Notes under the pieces: model-generated
What the model saw: the letters and a program-made list of their open reading frames with translations, nothing else
What the model was told of the DNA's origin: nothing
Database searches by the model: none
Translations under genes and position numbers: made by a program
In this document: positions 8,168-16,917 of the stretch, one piece after another
How the letters are laid out: each line of letters begins with the position of its first letter
Position numbering within the stretch: position 1 is the stretch's first letter
NCBI GenBank assembly: GCA_011525905.1
Contig: WYBK01000053.1
Coordinates: 1 to 32,459, forward strand
Direction of reading: 5' to 3'
Length of the DNA: 32,459 nt
Origin: Acidobacteriota bacterium
Lineage (GTDB): Bacteria > Acidobacteriota > Thermoanaerobaculia > Multivoradales > JAGPDF01

Positions 8168-8887
8168 ATGGACGCCCCCGCGCTCGAGCTCCGTGGCCTG
8201 ACCAAGCGGCTCCCCTCCGGCGAGCGGCTGCTGACGATCCTCGACCGGGTCGACCTCGCCGTCGCCGCCGGCGAGTTCGTCGCGATCCTCGGGCCGTCGG
8301 GCAGCGGCAAGTCGACGCTGCTCGGCCTGGCCGCCGGGCTCGACCGGCCGAGCGAGGGGGAGGTCCGGATCGACGGTCGGCCGATCCAGGATCTCTCGGA
8401 GGACGAGCTCGCCCGGCTGCGGCGCGGCCGGATCGGCTTCGTCTTCCAGTCCTTCCAGCTGCTGCCCAACTTGACCGCGCTCGAGAACGTGCTGCTGCCG
8501 CTCGAGCTCGCCGGGCGGGCCGGGCCGCTCGAGCGCGCGCGCCGCCTGCTCGGCCAGGTCGGCCTCGGCGAACGGGAGCACCACTACCCGGTCCAGCTCT
8601 CCGGCGGCGAGCAGCAGCGCGTCGCGCTCGCCCGCGCCTTCGCGCCCGCTCCGGCGCTGCTGTTCGCCGACGAGCCGACCGGCAACCTCGACGGCGCGAC
8701 CGGCGCCCGCGTGCTCGAGACTCTCGCCGCGCTGCGCGGTGAGACGGCGGCGACGCTCGTGCTGGTCACCCACGATCCGGCGGTCGCCTCGCTCGCCGAT
8801 CGCCGGATCCACCTGCGCGACGGCCGCATCGAGCGGATCGAGTCGCGCTCCGGCGCGCCCGCTCCGGCCGTCGTCGGCGCCGGCTGA
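8168..8887 (+). CDS. ybbA: ABC transporter ATP-binding protein, YbbA/LolD family
   Basis: This 239-aa ATPase has all motifs intact: Walker A GPSGSGKST (42-50), Q-loop FVFQSFQLLPNLT, signature LSGGEQQR, Walker B ALLFADEPTGNLD and H-loop THD. The FQLLPNLTALENV and DEPTGNLD sequences are typical of the MacB/LolD/YbbA class that energises mechanotransmission-type transporters rather than importers. The ATG at 8168 is preceded by AGGA at 7 nt. It is followed after 19 nt by the large permease gene, with which it forms one complex at the inner membrane. The divergent tesA neighbour matches E. coli tesA-ybbAP and supports the YbbA assignment. Confidence 0.93.
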   Translation: MDAPALELRGLTKRLPSGERLLTILDRVDLAVAAGEFVAILGPSGSGKSTLLGLAAGLDRPSEGEVRIDGRPIQDLSEDELARLRRGRIGFVFQSFQLLPNLTALENVLLPLELAGRAGPLERARRLLGQVGLGEREHHYPVQLSGGEQQRVALARAFAPAPALLFADEPTGNLDGATGARVLETLAALRGETAATLVLVTHDPAVASLADRRIHLRDGRIERIESRSGAPAPAVVGAG

Positions 8888-8906
8888 TCGACGGGAGACC
8901 TCGCCG

Positions 8907-11462
8907 ATGACGCTCCGGCACTTCCTCGTCCAGCTCCGTCGCGAAGCGCGCGGCGCGCGTGGGCGGCTCGTCTTCTTCGCGCTCTGCTTGGCGGTCGGCG
9001 TCGCCGCGGTGGTGGCGGTCGCCGGCTTCTCGTCGAGCCTCCGGTCGGGACTGCGCAGCGAGGCGAAGCGGCTGCTCGCCGCCGACCTGCGCGTCGAGGG
9101 GCGGCGCGCGATCCCGGCGCCGGTCGACGAGCTGCTGGCCGCCGAGCCGGGCGTCGAGACCACGCGCGTCGCCGAGCTGGTGACCGTGGTCGCCGCGCCC
9201 TCGGGCCGCAGCCAGCTCGTCGAGTTGCGCGGCGTCGACGGCCGCTTCCCCTTCTACGGCGCCCTCGCGCTCGAGCCCGACCGGCCCCTCGCCGAGCTGC
9301 TGGCTGGCGGCGGCGCCGTCGCGGCGCCCGAGCTCTTCGATCGGCTCGGCCTTTCGGTCGGCGACACGCTCTCGGTCGGCGGCCACCCCTTCCGGCTCGC
9401 CGGCAAGGTGCTCTCCGAGCCCGACCGGCTGGGCAGCGCCTTCGCGCTCGGCCCCCGGCTCTACCTCTCGGGCGCCGGCCTCGCGGCCACCCGGCTCGCC
9501 GAGACCGGCTCGCGCGTCGAGTGGCGGACGCTCGTCGCCCTGCCCTCCGGCAGCGACGACGCCCGCGTCGAGGCCCTCGCCGCCCGGCTGCGGACGGCGC
9601 TGCCCGATCCGGCCTACTACCGGATCGAGACCTCGGTGCAGGGGCAGCCGGAGTTGCGCCGCGGCGTCGACCGCACCGAGCGCTTCCTCGGCGTCGTCGC
9701 GCTGCTGTCGCTGATCGTCGGCGGCGTCGGCGTGGCGCAGACCGTCCGCACCTGGCTCGTGAGCCGCCTCGACGCCATTGCGGTCTGGAAGGCGCTCGGC
9801 GGCACGCCACGCGAGCTCGCGCTCCTCTTCCTCGGCCAGACCCTGCTGCTCGCGCTCGCCGGCAGCCTGCTCGGGGCCGCCGCCGGGCTCGCGGTCGAGC
9901 GCGCGCTGCCCGGCCTGGTCGCCGGCCTCGTCCCCGACCTGCCGCGCGCCGGAATCTCCTGGGGCGCGGTCGCGCGCGGCGTCGCCCTCGGCGTCGCCAT
10001 CGCGCTGCTCTTCGCGCTCGCGCCGCTGGTGGCGGCCTTGCGCGTGCCGGCGGCGCGCGTGCTGCGGCGCGACGTCGAGCCGCTACCGGCCGGCCGCGCG
10101 CTCTTCGCCCTGCTCACCGTCGCGCTCGCCGGCGGCGTCACCCTGGTGGCGTCGCTCCAGGCGCAGTCGCTGCGCTACGGCGCGCTCTTCGCCGCCGGGC
10201 TCGCGGCGACCGCCGCGCTGCTGGCGCTCGGCGCGCGACTGCTGGTCGCCGCCGCCCGCCGGGCGCCGCGCCTGCGCCTGCCCCTGCCGCTGCGCCACGG
10301 CCTCGCCGCGCTCGGCCGCCCCGGCTCGGCCTCGGTCGCCTCGATCGTGGCGCTCGGGCTCGGCACGATGGTCGTCGTCGGCATGCGGACGATCGAGAGC
10401 GGCCTCTCCGAGCGGCTGCGCGCCGACCTGCCGACCGACGCGCCGACGGCGTTCCTGATCGACATCCAGCCGTCCCAGTGGGAGGACGTGCGAGCGGAGA
10501 TCGAGCGGGCGGGCGCCACCCGGCTCGATTCCGTTCCGGTCGTCATGGCGCGGCTCGCGGCGATCGACGGCCGGCCGGTTGCCGAGCTCGTCCCGCCGGC
10601 CGGCGCGACCGAGAGCCCCGAAGCGGAGGGCGAGCCGAGGCGCGGACCGCGCCGCTGGGCGCTCACCCGCGAGCAGAGGCTGACCTACCTCGAGCGGCTC
10701 CCCGCCGACAACGAGATCGTCGAGGGCGCGCTCTGGAGCGACCCCGGGCGCGCCGAGCTCTCGGTCGAGGCCGAGTACGCGCGCGATCTCGGCATCGGCC
10801 TCGGCAGCGTGCTGCGCTTCGACGTCCAGGGCGTGCCGGTCGAGCTCACCGTCACCTCGGTGCGCACCGTGCGCTGGGAGACCTTCGGCATCAACTTCTT
10901 CTGGGTGGTGGAACCGGGCGTGCTCGAGCGGGCGCCGCAGATGCGCATCGCCGCTGTGCGCCTGCCGCCGGGCGCCGAGCGCGGCCTGCAAGACCGGCTG
11001 GCGGCGGACCACCCGAACGTCACCCTCTTCGCGATCCGCGACGTGCTCGAGAAAGTCGCTTCGGTGCTCGAGCGCATCGGCGTCGGCGTCCGATTCCTCG
11101 GCGGCTTCACCGCGCTCGCCGGCCTCGCGATCCTGGCCGGGGCGATCGCCGCCGGTGCCGCGCTGCGCGGCCGCGAGGTGGCTCTGGTCAAGTCGCTCGG
11201 CATGACCCGCGGCGGGGTGGCGGCGCTCTTCGCCACCGAGTACGCCCTCGCCGGCCTGCTCGCAGGCGCCATCGGCGCCGTCTCGGGCACGGCCCTCGCC
11301 GCCGTGGTGCTCGAGCGCGGGATGGAGATCCCCTGGCGCCTCGCCTCCGCGCTTCCCGCGGCGGCGGTCGCCGGCGCGGCGCTGCTCGCCGTCGCCGCCG
11401 GCCTCGCCGCGAGCGCCCGCGCCCTCGCCCGCCGTCCGCTCGAGGCGCTGCGCTCGGAGTGA
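8907..11462 (+). CDS. ybbP: YbbP-type ABC transporter permease (FtsX superfamily)
   Basis: This 851-aa integral membrane protein has one N-terminal helix (about 20-43, LVFFALCLAVGVAAVVAVAG) and a first large periplasmic domain. Two blocks of FtsX/MacB-type helices follow (one beginning FLGVVALLSLIVGGVGVAQT, the other FLGGFTALAGLAILAGAIAA), with a second periplasmic domain between them. This is the YbbP/LolC-like layout with duplicated FtsX domains. The sequences AVWKALGGTPREL and ALVKSLGMTRGGV are the coupling-helix motifs that contact the ATPase. The ATG at 8907 follows GGGAGA and starts the membrane leader MTLRHFLVQLRREARG. It presumably forms a complex with the YbbA-like ATPase and may move lipids or hydrophobic compounds; the substrate is unknown. 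Confidence 0.92.
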   Translation: MTLRHFLVQLRREARGARGRLVFFALCLAVGVAAVVAVAGFSSSLRSGLRSEAKRLLAADLRVEGRRAIPAPVDELLAAEPGVETTRVAELVTVVAAPSGRSQLVELRGVDGRFPFYGALALEPDRPLAELLAGGGAVAAPELFDRLGLSVGDTLSVGGHPFRLAGKVLSEPDRLGSAFALGPRLYLSGAGLAATRLAETGSRVEWRTLVALPSGSDDARVEALAARLRTALPDPAYYRIETSVQGQPELRRGVDRTERFLGVVALLSLIVGGVGVAQTVRTWLVSRLDAIAVWKALGGTPRELALLFLGQTLLLALAGSLLGAAAGLAVERALPGLVAGLVPDLPRAGISWGAVARGVALGVAIALLFALAPLVAALRVPAARVLRRDVEPLPAGRALFALLTVALAGGVTLVASLQAQSLRYGALFAAGLAATAALLALGARLLVAAARRAPRLRLPLPLRHGLAALGRPGSASVASIVALGLGTMVVVGMRTIESGLSERLRADLPTDAPTAFLIDIQPSQWEDVRAEIERAGATRLDSVPVVMARLAAIDGRPVAELVPPAGATESPEAEGEPRRGPRRWALTREQRLTYLERLPADNEIVEGALWSDPGRAELSVEAEYARDLGIGLGSVLRFDVQGVPVELTVTSVRTVRWETFGINFFWVVEPGVLERAPQMRIAAVRLPPGAERGLQDRLAADHPNVTLFAIRDVLEKVASVLERIGVGVRFLGGFTALAGLAILAGAIAAGAALRGREVALVKSLGMTRGGVAALFATEYALAGLLAGAIGAVSGTALAAVVLERGMEIPWRLASALPAAAVAGAALLAVAAGLAASARALARRPLEALRSE

Positions 11463-11483
11463 TCGAAAGGGAGCGGAGGGAAG

Positions 11484-11515
11484 GAAGCGGCGGCGGGTCT
11501 CCCCGCCGCCGCTTC
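11484..11515. terminator. 14-bp perfect GC hairpin between convergent genes
   Basis: GAAGCGGCGGCGGG and its exact reverse complement flank a 4-nt TCTC loop in the 70-nt gap between ybbP and the receptor gene, which converge here. The stem is very stable. There is no clear T-tract on either side, but the position and strength favour a bidirectional terminator. Confidence 0.7.
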
Positions 11516-11532
11516 GCCCGGTCAGCAACCGC

Positions 11533-14433
11533 TCAGAAGCGGAGGCCGACCGACAGCAGGTACTGCCGCGGATCCTGGTAGTCGTCCTGGTTGCGGATGC
11601 GGCCGAAGCTCGAGCAGGTGGTCGACGGCTCGTCGCCCAGGCCGCAGGTGCCGCTCGGGATCCAGGCGGAGGGCGCCGAGGGGTCGTCCGCCCGTCCGGT
11701 CGTCTGGAAGGCGATCACCGCGTCGTTGTTCAGCACGTTGGTGACGCCGAGCTTGATCCAGGGCTCGAGCTTCCAGACCGCCGGGAAGTCGTAGCGCACG
11801 GCGAGGTCGAGCCCCCACCAGTCGTCGAAGCGCTCGCTCCCCCGCTCGCCGAAGTAGTAGCGGTAGGTGGGGGGCTGTCCGAGGTAGCCCTCGACCCGCT
11901 GGCTGAAGACCGTGGCGATCTTGCTCCAGGCCGCTCCGGACCGGTAGTAGAGGTAGCCGCCCAGGTTGAGTCCCCCCGCGCGGCCGAGCGGCAGGTCGTA
12001 AGTCGAATAGACGTTCAACCGATGGCGGACGTCGTCGTCGGCGTAGCCCCCCGGGGCCATGCGGGAGACGTCGACGCCGGCCTCGTAGTCGCCGATCGGC
12101 GAGCCGCTCGCCGGCTGGTTCCTGGCTTCGCCTTCGTAGTTGGCGCGGGTCCGGCTGTAGGTGTAGTTACCGCCGACCAGCAGCTCCGGCACCGGCCGCC
12201 AGTCGACGCTCGCGGTGACCCCGTCGTACTTGCGGAAGGCGCGGTCGGAGTTGGCCCAGACGATCGTGTCGGTCGCCCCGAGCACCTCGCCGTCGGCGAC
12301 GATCGGGGTGGTGTTCCCCGCCGGGCAGGGGCGCCCGAACGAGAACCCGAAGTCGCAGACCCGGCCGGCGAAGTCGTCGAGCAGCTCCTCGTAGTCGCGG
12401 TGGACGTAAGCGAGCGTGAAGCTGCCCCGATTGCCCGGCAGGCCGCCGCGCAGCGAGAGGGTGGTCTCCTCGGTATAGGGCACCTTCGTGCCATCGTCGA
12501 GCACGGTGATCGGCAGGGTCGGATCGGTGTAGCCGGTGATCTGACCCCAGTTCTCCTCCTCCTCGAGCAGTGCCGCCAATGCCGAGCCGGGCACGCCGAA
12601 GAGCGCGGGCCCGATGTAGACCTGCTCGACCAGCGGTCCCGAGCCGACGCCGGTGACCGCGCCCGAGAGGTTGTCGTTGAAGCGGCTGATGTACTTGCCG
12701 TAAGTCGCCTGGACCTGGAGCTCGGGACGGACGCTGAAGGTCAGGCCCAGCCGCGGGGCGAGGTCGTCGGCATCGAGGTTGAACTGGGGCACCGGCCCCT
12801 CCCCCTCGTAGCGCTCCCAGCGCAGACCGGCGTCGATCCGCCAGCGGCTGGCGAGCTCCCAGGCATCCTGGAGGTAGAGGGCGAGGTTCTTCGTCTCGGT
12901 CCTGCCCTGCGCCGAGAGCGCCTTCCAGCGCGCGTCGACGCCCGGCGTGGCGTTGAACAGCACCTGGCCGCCTTCGACTCCCGCGACGAACAGCGACGGG
13001 TCGTAGCCGATGTAGTTGAGCCCGGTCACCGACTGCCGGTTCTCGCCGCCGATCTCGGAGACGACGTACTGCACGCCCCCCTCGACCAGGTGGCTCGTTC
13101 GGTCGCCCGAGAAGGCCGTCGAGTAGCTCACCGCCGCGGTCTCGTTGTTGCGCAGGTCCTTGTCGCGCGCGTCCCACCAGTGGTTGTTGTAGACGGTCAG
13201 GTTGAAGTAGTCGATGAGAGGCGAGCGGGTCGGGTCGGTGGCGCCCGAGACGATGGCGACGTCCTTCTTGGTGTACTGCGCCTCGAGGAACGAGGAGCCC
13301 GAGAGCACCCCCTGGTAGGCGAGCGCCCAGGTCTCGCGCGGATCGGAACGCTGGCCGGTCGCCGCCGCCAGCTCGCCTGCGCCGAGCCCGTCGTAGTTCG
13401 AAGCCTCCGCCTCGTACTCGAACCAGCTGAGCTCGGCGACGTGGCTCGAGTTGAGCGCGCCGCGCAGCTTGAGCTGGTACCGGTGGGTGTCGAGCGTGGT
13501 CTCGAAGCCTTCGCCGGTGGTCAGCGTCGTCAGCGCGATGCCGGTCTCGGGGACCAGGCGGGCGCCGGTGAAGAACCAGAGGCGGTCCTTGACCAGGTAG
13601 CCGCCCAGCGTCCCCTGGTAGATCTTCTGCAGGTCGTCGCTCTGGCTCTCGCCGTACGGGGTCTGCGAGTTCCAGCTCTCTCTCGACAGCTCGGCGCGCA
13701 GGGAGCCCTCGAACTCGTTGCCCCCCGACTTGGTGATGGCGTTGATCACGCCCCCCTGGAAGCGGCCGTAGCGGGCGCTGATGCCGGAGGTCATCACCTG
13801 CACCTCTTCCAGCGCGTCCTCGAGCCAGAGGTCGGGCGCCGAGCCGAAGTAAGGGTCGGAGACCTCGGCGCCGTCGACCAGCACGCTGGTGTCGAAGGCG
13901 GGCGCGCCGGCGATCACCAGCTGGCCGGCGTTGGGGCCCGGGTTGACGCTGCCCGACAGCAGGCCGGCGACCACCTGCGGATCGCGGTCGAAGATCGGCA
14001 GCTTCTCGACCTGGCTGTCGTAGGTGACGTTCTGGCCCAGGGTGGTGGTCTCGAGCACCGCCGCCTCGCCCAGCACCTCGATGGTCTCGGCGACCGCTTC
14101 GCCGGGCGCCAGCTCGAAGTTGACCGGCACCGAGCGGCCGACGCCGACGCGCAGCTCGGCGACGCGCGGCTGGAACCCTTCCAGCACGGCGGAGACGGTG
14201 TAGTCGCCGACCGGCAGCAGCGGCAGCGCGAACTGCCCCTGCGCGTCGGTGGTCGTCTGGCGCTCGAGGTCGAGCGCGATCGCCGTCGCCGTCACCTCGA
14301 CCCCGGCGAGCGGCGTGCCGGCCTGGTCGCGGACCTCGCCGACGATGCGCCCGGTCGTCTGCGCCTGGGCCAAGAGCCCCGCCGGCGCCAGCGCGAGCGC
14401 GGCGAGCGCCCAGCTCGTGATTCTCCTGCTCAT
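11533..14433 (-). CDS. TonB-dependent (Oar-like) outer-membrane receptor
   Basis: This 966-aa outer-membrane protein has a signal peptide (residues 1-26, ending LAQAQ). A carboxypeptidase-regulatory-like domain follows (about 30-110, GRIVGEVRDQAGTPLAGVEV), then a plug domain (about 115-240; LVDGAEVSDPYFG, ARYGRFQGGVINAITKSGGN). The beta-barrel ends in the outer-membrane signature QYLLSVGLRF with a terminal Phe. This is the Oar/SusC-distant family abundant in Acidobacteriota, thought to import oligosaccharides, peptides or other large substrates with TonB energy. No TonB box is obvious. The ATG at 14433 follows a purine-rich GAGGAAGAGGA tract; an ATG five codons upstream is less likely. It lies downstream of a LytTR regulator on the same strand, separated by 237 nt that hold no gene and no motif I can name. 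Confidence 0.92.
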   Translation of the reverse strand: MSRRITSWALAALALAPAGLLAQAQTTGRIVGEVRDQAGTPLAGVEVTATAIALDLERQTTTDAQGQFALPLLPVGDYTVSAVLEGFQPRVAELRVGVGRSVPVNFELAPGEAVAETIEVLGEAAVLETTTLGQNVTYDSQVEKLPIFDRDPQVVAGLLSGSVNPGPNAGQLVIAGAPAFDTSVLVDGAEVSDPYFGSAPDLWLEDALEEVQVMTSGISARYGRFQGGVINAITKSGGNEFEGSLRAELSRESWNSQTPYGESQSDDLQKIYQGTLGGYLVKDRLWFFTGARLVPETGIALTTLTTGEGFETTLDTHRYQLKLRGALNSSHVAELSWFEYEAEASNYDGLGAGELAAATGQRSDPRETWALAYQGVLSGSSFLEAQYTKKDVAIVSGATDPTRSPLIDYFNLTVYNNHWWDARDKDLRNNETAAVSYSTAFSGDRTSHLVEGGVQYVVSEIGGENRQSVTGLNYIGYDPSLFVAGVEGGQVLFNATPGVDARWKALSAQGRTETKNLALYLQDAWELASRWRIDAGLRWERYEGEGPVPQFNLDADDLAPRLGLTFSVRPELQVQATYGKYISRFNDNLSGAVTGVGSGPLVEQVYIGPALFGVPGSALAALLEEEENWGQITGYTDPTLPITVLDDGTKVPYTEETTLSLRGGLPGNRGSFTLAYVHRDYEELLDDFAGRVCDFGFSFGRPCPAGNTTPIVADGEVLGATDTIVWANSDRAFRKYDGVTASVDWRPVPELLVGGNYTYSRTRANYEGEARNQPASGSPIGDYEAGVDVSRMAPGGYADDDVRHRLNVYSTYDLPLGRAGGLNLGGYLYYRSGAAWSKIATVFSQRVEGYLGQPPTYRYYFGERGSERFDDWWGLDLAVRYDFPAVWKLEPWIKLGVTNVLNNDAVIAFQTTGRADDPSAPSAWIPSGTCGLGDEPSTTCSSFGRIRNQDDYQDPRQYLLSVGLRF

Positions 14434-14670
14434 GTCCTCTTCCTCCACGGATGTCGGCCGCGACCGTCGCGGCGGACGGGGCGCGGGGACTGCGCGGCGC
14501 GTGCCCGGAGCGGACCCTCTCGGGCGGCCGGGGCGCCGGTGGCGCCGCCGGGTCGATTCGCCCCCTGCCGCCGCGCGCTCGCGCCGCTCGCTCCCGGTCG
14601 CCGGACGCCGCGGACCGTTCCGGGGCTCCGCTCCGCCGGATCGCCCGTCCCTCGACGCCTCGCCTTCACC

Positions 14671-15540
14671 TCACTCGCTCCGGCGGCGCGAGCGCGGCCT
14701 CTCGGCCGGCACCGCGCCGCCCAGGGCGGCGACCAGCCGCTCCCGGTAGCGCTCGCTGACCACGACGCGCGTGCCGTCCTCGAGCCGCGCCAGGTAACCG
14801 CCGCGCGGCCGCGTGGCGAGCCCGGCGATCCGCCGGACCGGCACGATCCAGCTCCGATGGATGCGCACGAAGCGCGCGGGGTCCAGGCGCGTCTCGAGGT
14901 CGGCCAGCGTCGAGCGCAAGGGCAGCTCGCCGCCGGGCCAACGCAGTGTCGCGTAGTTGCCGGCACCGCGGATCCAGAGGAGGTCGGCCACCGGCACCGG
15001 CACCATCCGGTTGCGCTCCCGCACCAGCAGCCACTTCGGCCGCTCGTCGTCGAGCCGGCGCCGCGCCAGACGCCGCTCGACCAGCCGCCGCGTCACTTCG
15101 CGCACCGCCGCACCCGGGACGACCGACGCGGCCAGCCCGGCGAGCTCGATCGCTAGCTGGCCGGGCGACCGCGGCAACGGCAGGAAGGCGCTCGCCCCCA
15201 GCTCGAACGCCGCGGCGGCCTGCTCCGGTCCTCGGCCGGCGACCACCAGTCCCGCGCGCCAGGGGGCGAGCAGCCGCCCGAGCTCGGTCGGGCGGGCCTC
15301 GCCCAGCAGCTCGCCGTCGATCAACACCAGATCGGGCCAGCTCGCCTCGAGGCGGCGTCGCGCCCTCTCCGGGCGGCGCGCCTGTCCCACCAGCGCGAGC
15401 GCCGGGCTCCGGCGCGCGGCGTCGAGAAGCGCGTCACGGGCCGCCGGGCTGGATGCGAGCACGAAGGCTCGGCGTCGTTCGGGGCTCGGGGTATCCGGCG
15501 TCTCGGGCGCCGGGGCTGCGGGTCGTCGGAGACTCTCCAT
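14671..15540 (-). CDS. LytTR-family DNA-binding regulator with degenerate receiver
   Basis: This 289-aa two-domain regulator has an N-terminal receiver-like fold (about 22-140) and a C-terminal LytTR DNA-binding domain (about 168-275: LLWIRGAGNYATLRW, LDPARFVRIHRSWIVPV, VVVSERYRERL). The receiver keeps the beta-3 Asp (D75 in DLVLIDG). It lacks the acidic pair after beta-1 (SS at 30-31), the Thr/Ser of beta-4 (AG at 101-102) and the Lys of beta-5 (L122 before P123). Ordinary phosphotransfer is therefore doubtful. The ATG at 15540 has a strong AGGAGG 8 nt upstream. No histidine kinase is adjacent. It lies between a membrane AraC regulator and the TonB-type receptor, all on the minus strand, which suggests control of the receptor. 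Confidence 0.88.
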   Translation of the reverse strand: MESLRRPAAPAPETPDTPSPERRRAFVLASSPAARDALLDAARRSPALALVGQARRPERARRRLEASWPDLVLIDGELLGEARPTELGRLLAPWRAGLVVAGRGPEQAAAAFELGASAFLPLPRSPGQLAIELAGLAASVVPGAAVREVTRRLVERRLARRRLDDERPKWLLVRERNRMVPVPVADLLWIRGAGNYATLRWPGGELPLRSTLADLETRLDPARFVRIHRSWIVPVRRIAGLATRPRGGYLARLEDGTRVVVSERYRERLVAALGGAVPAERPRSRRRSE

Positions 15541-15658
15541 CGCGGTTCCTCCTCGCGCGACAGCGCGGCTGCGCGCGGAGGCTCGGCGATGTGGCGGGCG
15601 CCCGTCGACCGGTTGCGTGTTTCCGGACGCGGGCGGCGGGAGCGGGCGGTCGTCGCGG

Positions 15659-15680
15659 GTGCGGAATCCTGATTCCGCAC
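15659..15680. repeat. Perfect 22-bp dyad (GTGCGGAATC-CT-GATTCCGCAC)
   Basis: Two 10-bp arms are exact reverse complements with only a 2-nt centre. It lies 26 nt downstream of the AraC gene and 119 nt upstream of the LytTR gene. The tiny centre is more like a dimeric protein-binding site than a terminator loop, but a terminator for the AraC gene is possible. Confidence 0.5.
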
Positions 15681-15705
15681 GCGGGGAGGGACTCGAGAGG
15701 CGCGA

Positions 15706-16764
15706 TCAGGCGTGGCTCGTGCGGCGGAACTCGCTCGGCGTGATCCCTTTCAGGCGCTTGAAGGCGGCGTTGAAGCTCGACTTCGAGTTGAAGCCGGAGG
15801 CGTAGAGCACGTCGAGCACGTTCTCGCCGGCCGCCGCGGGGTCGGCGAGCCGTCGCGCCGCCTCCTCGATCCGGTAGCCGTTGATCCAGTCGGAGAAGTT
15901 GCGGCCGTGCCCTCGATTGACCAGCGAAGAGAGGCGCCGCGCCGGCACGCCGAGCCGCTCGGCGAGCTCGGGCAGGGTCAGGTCGGGCTCGAGGTAGAGC
16001 CGGCGCGCCGTGACCGCGGCCTCGATCCGCTCGAGCTCGGCGCGGTCCGCCGGCTCGAGCGGCTGGGGCGCGGGCGGCGCCTCGGCGGCCGCCTGCTCGA
16101 CAGCCGAGACGCCGACGAGCGAACCGGGGCACTCGAGCGCCAGATAGACGAAGCCCGCGATGTAGGCGAGCAGCGCGACGAAGAAGAGCGTGCGCACCGC
16201 GACCGGATCGGTCCAGCGCACCCAGTGCGCGGTGATCACCGTGCCGGTGTCGAGCAGGTTGAGCGCGAGGAAGCCGAAGGCCGCGAAGTCGACCCAGATC
16301 GTCCGCTCCCCGGCCGGGCCCGACCGGGTCGAGCGCAGCGTCCGCCGGTAGCGCCACCAGAGCGCCAGCGTGGCCCCTGCGTAGGTCCAGAGGCTGGCTG
16401 CGGTCAGGCGAAGCCGCAGGCCGTCCGGGAGGTGGCCGCTCGCGAAGGCGAGCAGCGCGAAGGCGAAGGGCGCGAGGTGGAGCAGGTCGCGCCGACGCCA
16501 GCCCCGCTCCGGGAAGGCGAGGCTGCGCACGAAGGCCCAGACCGCCGGTCCGAAGAGCACACCGAACAGCGTGGTCGCGTTGACCGCGAGGGTGCCGGTC
16601 AGACGCTGCACCCCGCCGACGGCGCTCGAGCTGCCGAACATCAGCAGCAGCGCGATCAGGATCCGGTTCGCCGGCTGCCGCCAGCGCCCCTTGCGCGCCA
16701 GGAAGAGAGGCAGCACCAGGCACTGCGAGGCGATCAGGAGCTGAAAGAGGGCGAAATGGAACAT
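15706..16764 (-). CDS. Membrane-bound AraC-family regulator (seven-helix N-terminus)
   Basis: This protein of about 352 aa has roughly seven membrane helices in residues 1-235 (for example ALFQLLIASQCLVLPLFLA, FGVLFGPAVWAFVRSLAF, FFVALLAYIAGFVYLAL). A short linker and an AraC/XylS DNA-binding domain with two helix-turn-helix motifs follow (about 255-350: LTLPELAERLGVPARRLSS and NVLDVLYASGFNSKSSFNAA, then LKGITPSEFR). One-component membrane AraC regulators of this form are common in Bacteroidota and Acidobacteriota and are presumed to bind DNA while anchored in the membrane. I chose the ATG at 16764 because the first helix begins right there; the longer in-frame extension is Arg-rich and unlike protein. 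No strong ribosome site is seen, so the start is moderately sure. Confidence 0.87.
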   Translation of the reverse strand: MFHFALFQLLIASQCLVLPLFLARKGRWRQPANRILIALLLMFGSSSAVGGVQRLTGTLAVNATTLFGVLFGPAVWAFVRSLAFPERGWRRRDLLHLAPFAFALLAFASGHLPDGLRLRLTAASLWTYAGATLALWWRYRRTLRSTRSGPAGERTIWVDFAAFGFLALNLLDTGTVITAHWVRWTDPVAVRTLFFVALLAYIAGFVYLALECPGSLVGVSAVEQAAAEAPPAPQPLEPADRAELERIEAAVTARRLYLEPDLTLPELAERLGVPARRLSSLVNRGHGRNFSDWINGYRIEEAARRLADPAAAGENVLDVLYASGFNSKSSFNAAFKRLKGITPSEFRRTSHA

Positions 16765-16917
16765 CGGCGCGTCGAGGCGTCCCGCGCTCCTCAATACGCC
16801 GGTCGCCCGCGCCGGGTAGCGCCGGCGGGACGGACCGACCCGGCGCCGACACGGACCGCTCCGCACCGCGTGCCAGCGGGCGGGAGGGGCCTAGGAGGGG
16901 CCAGATCGGACCTCGTC

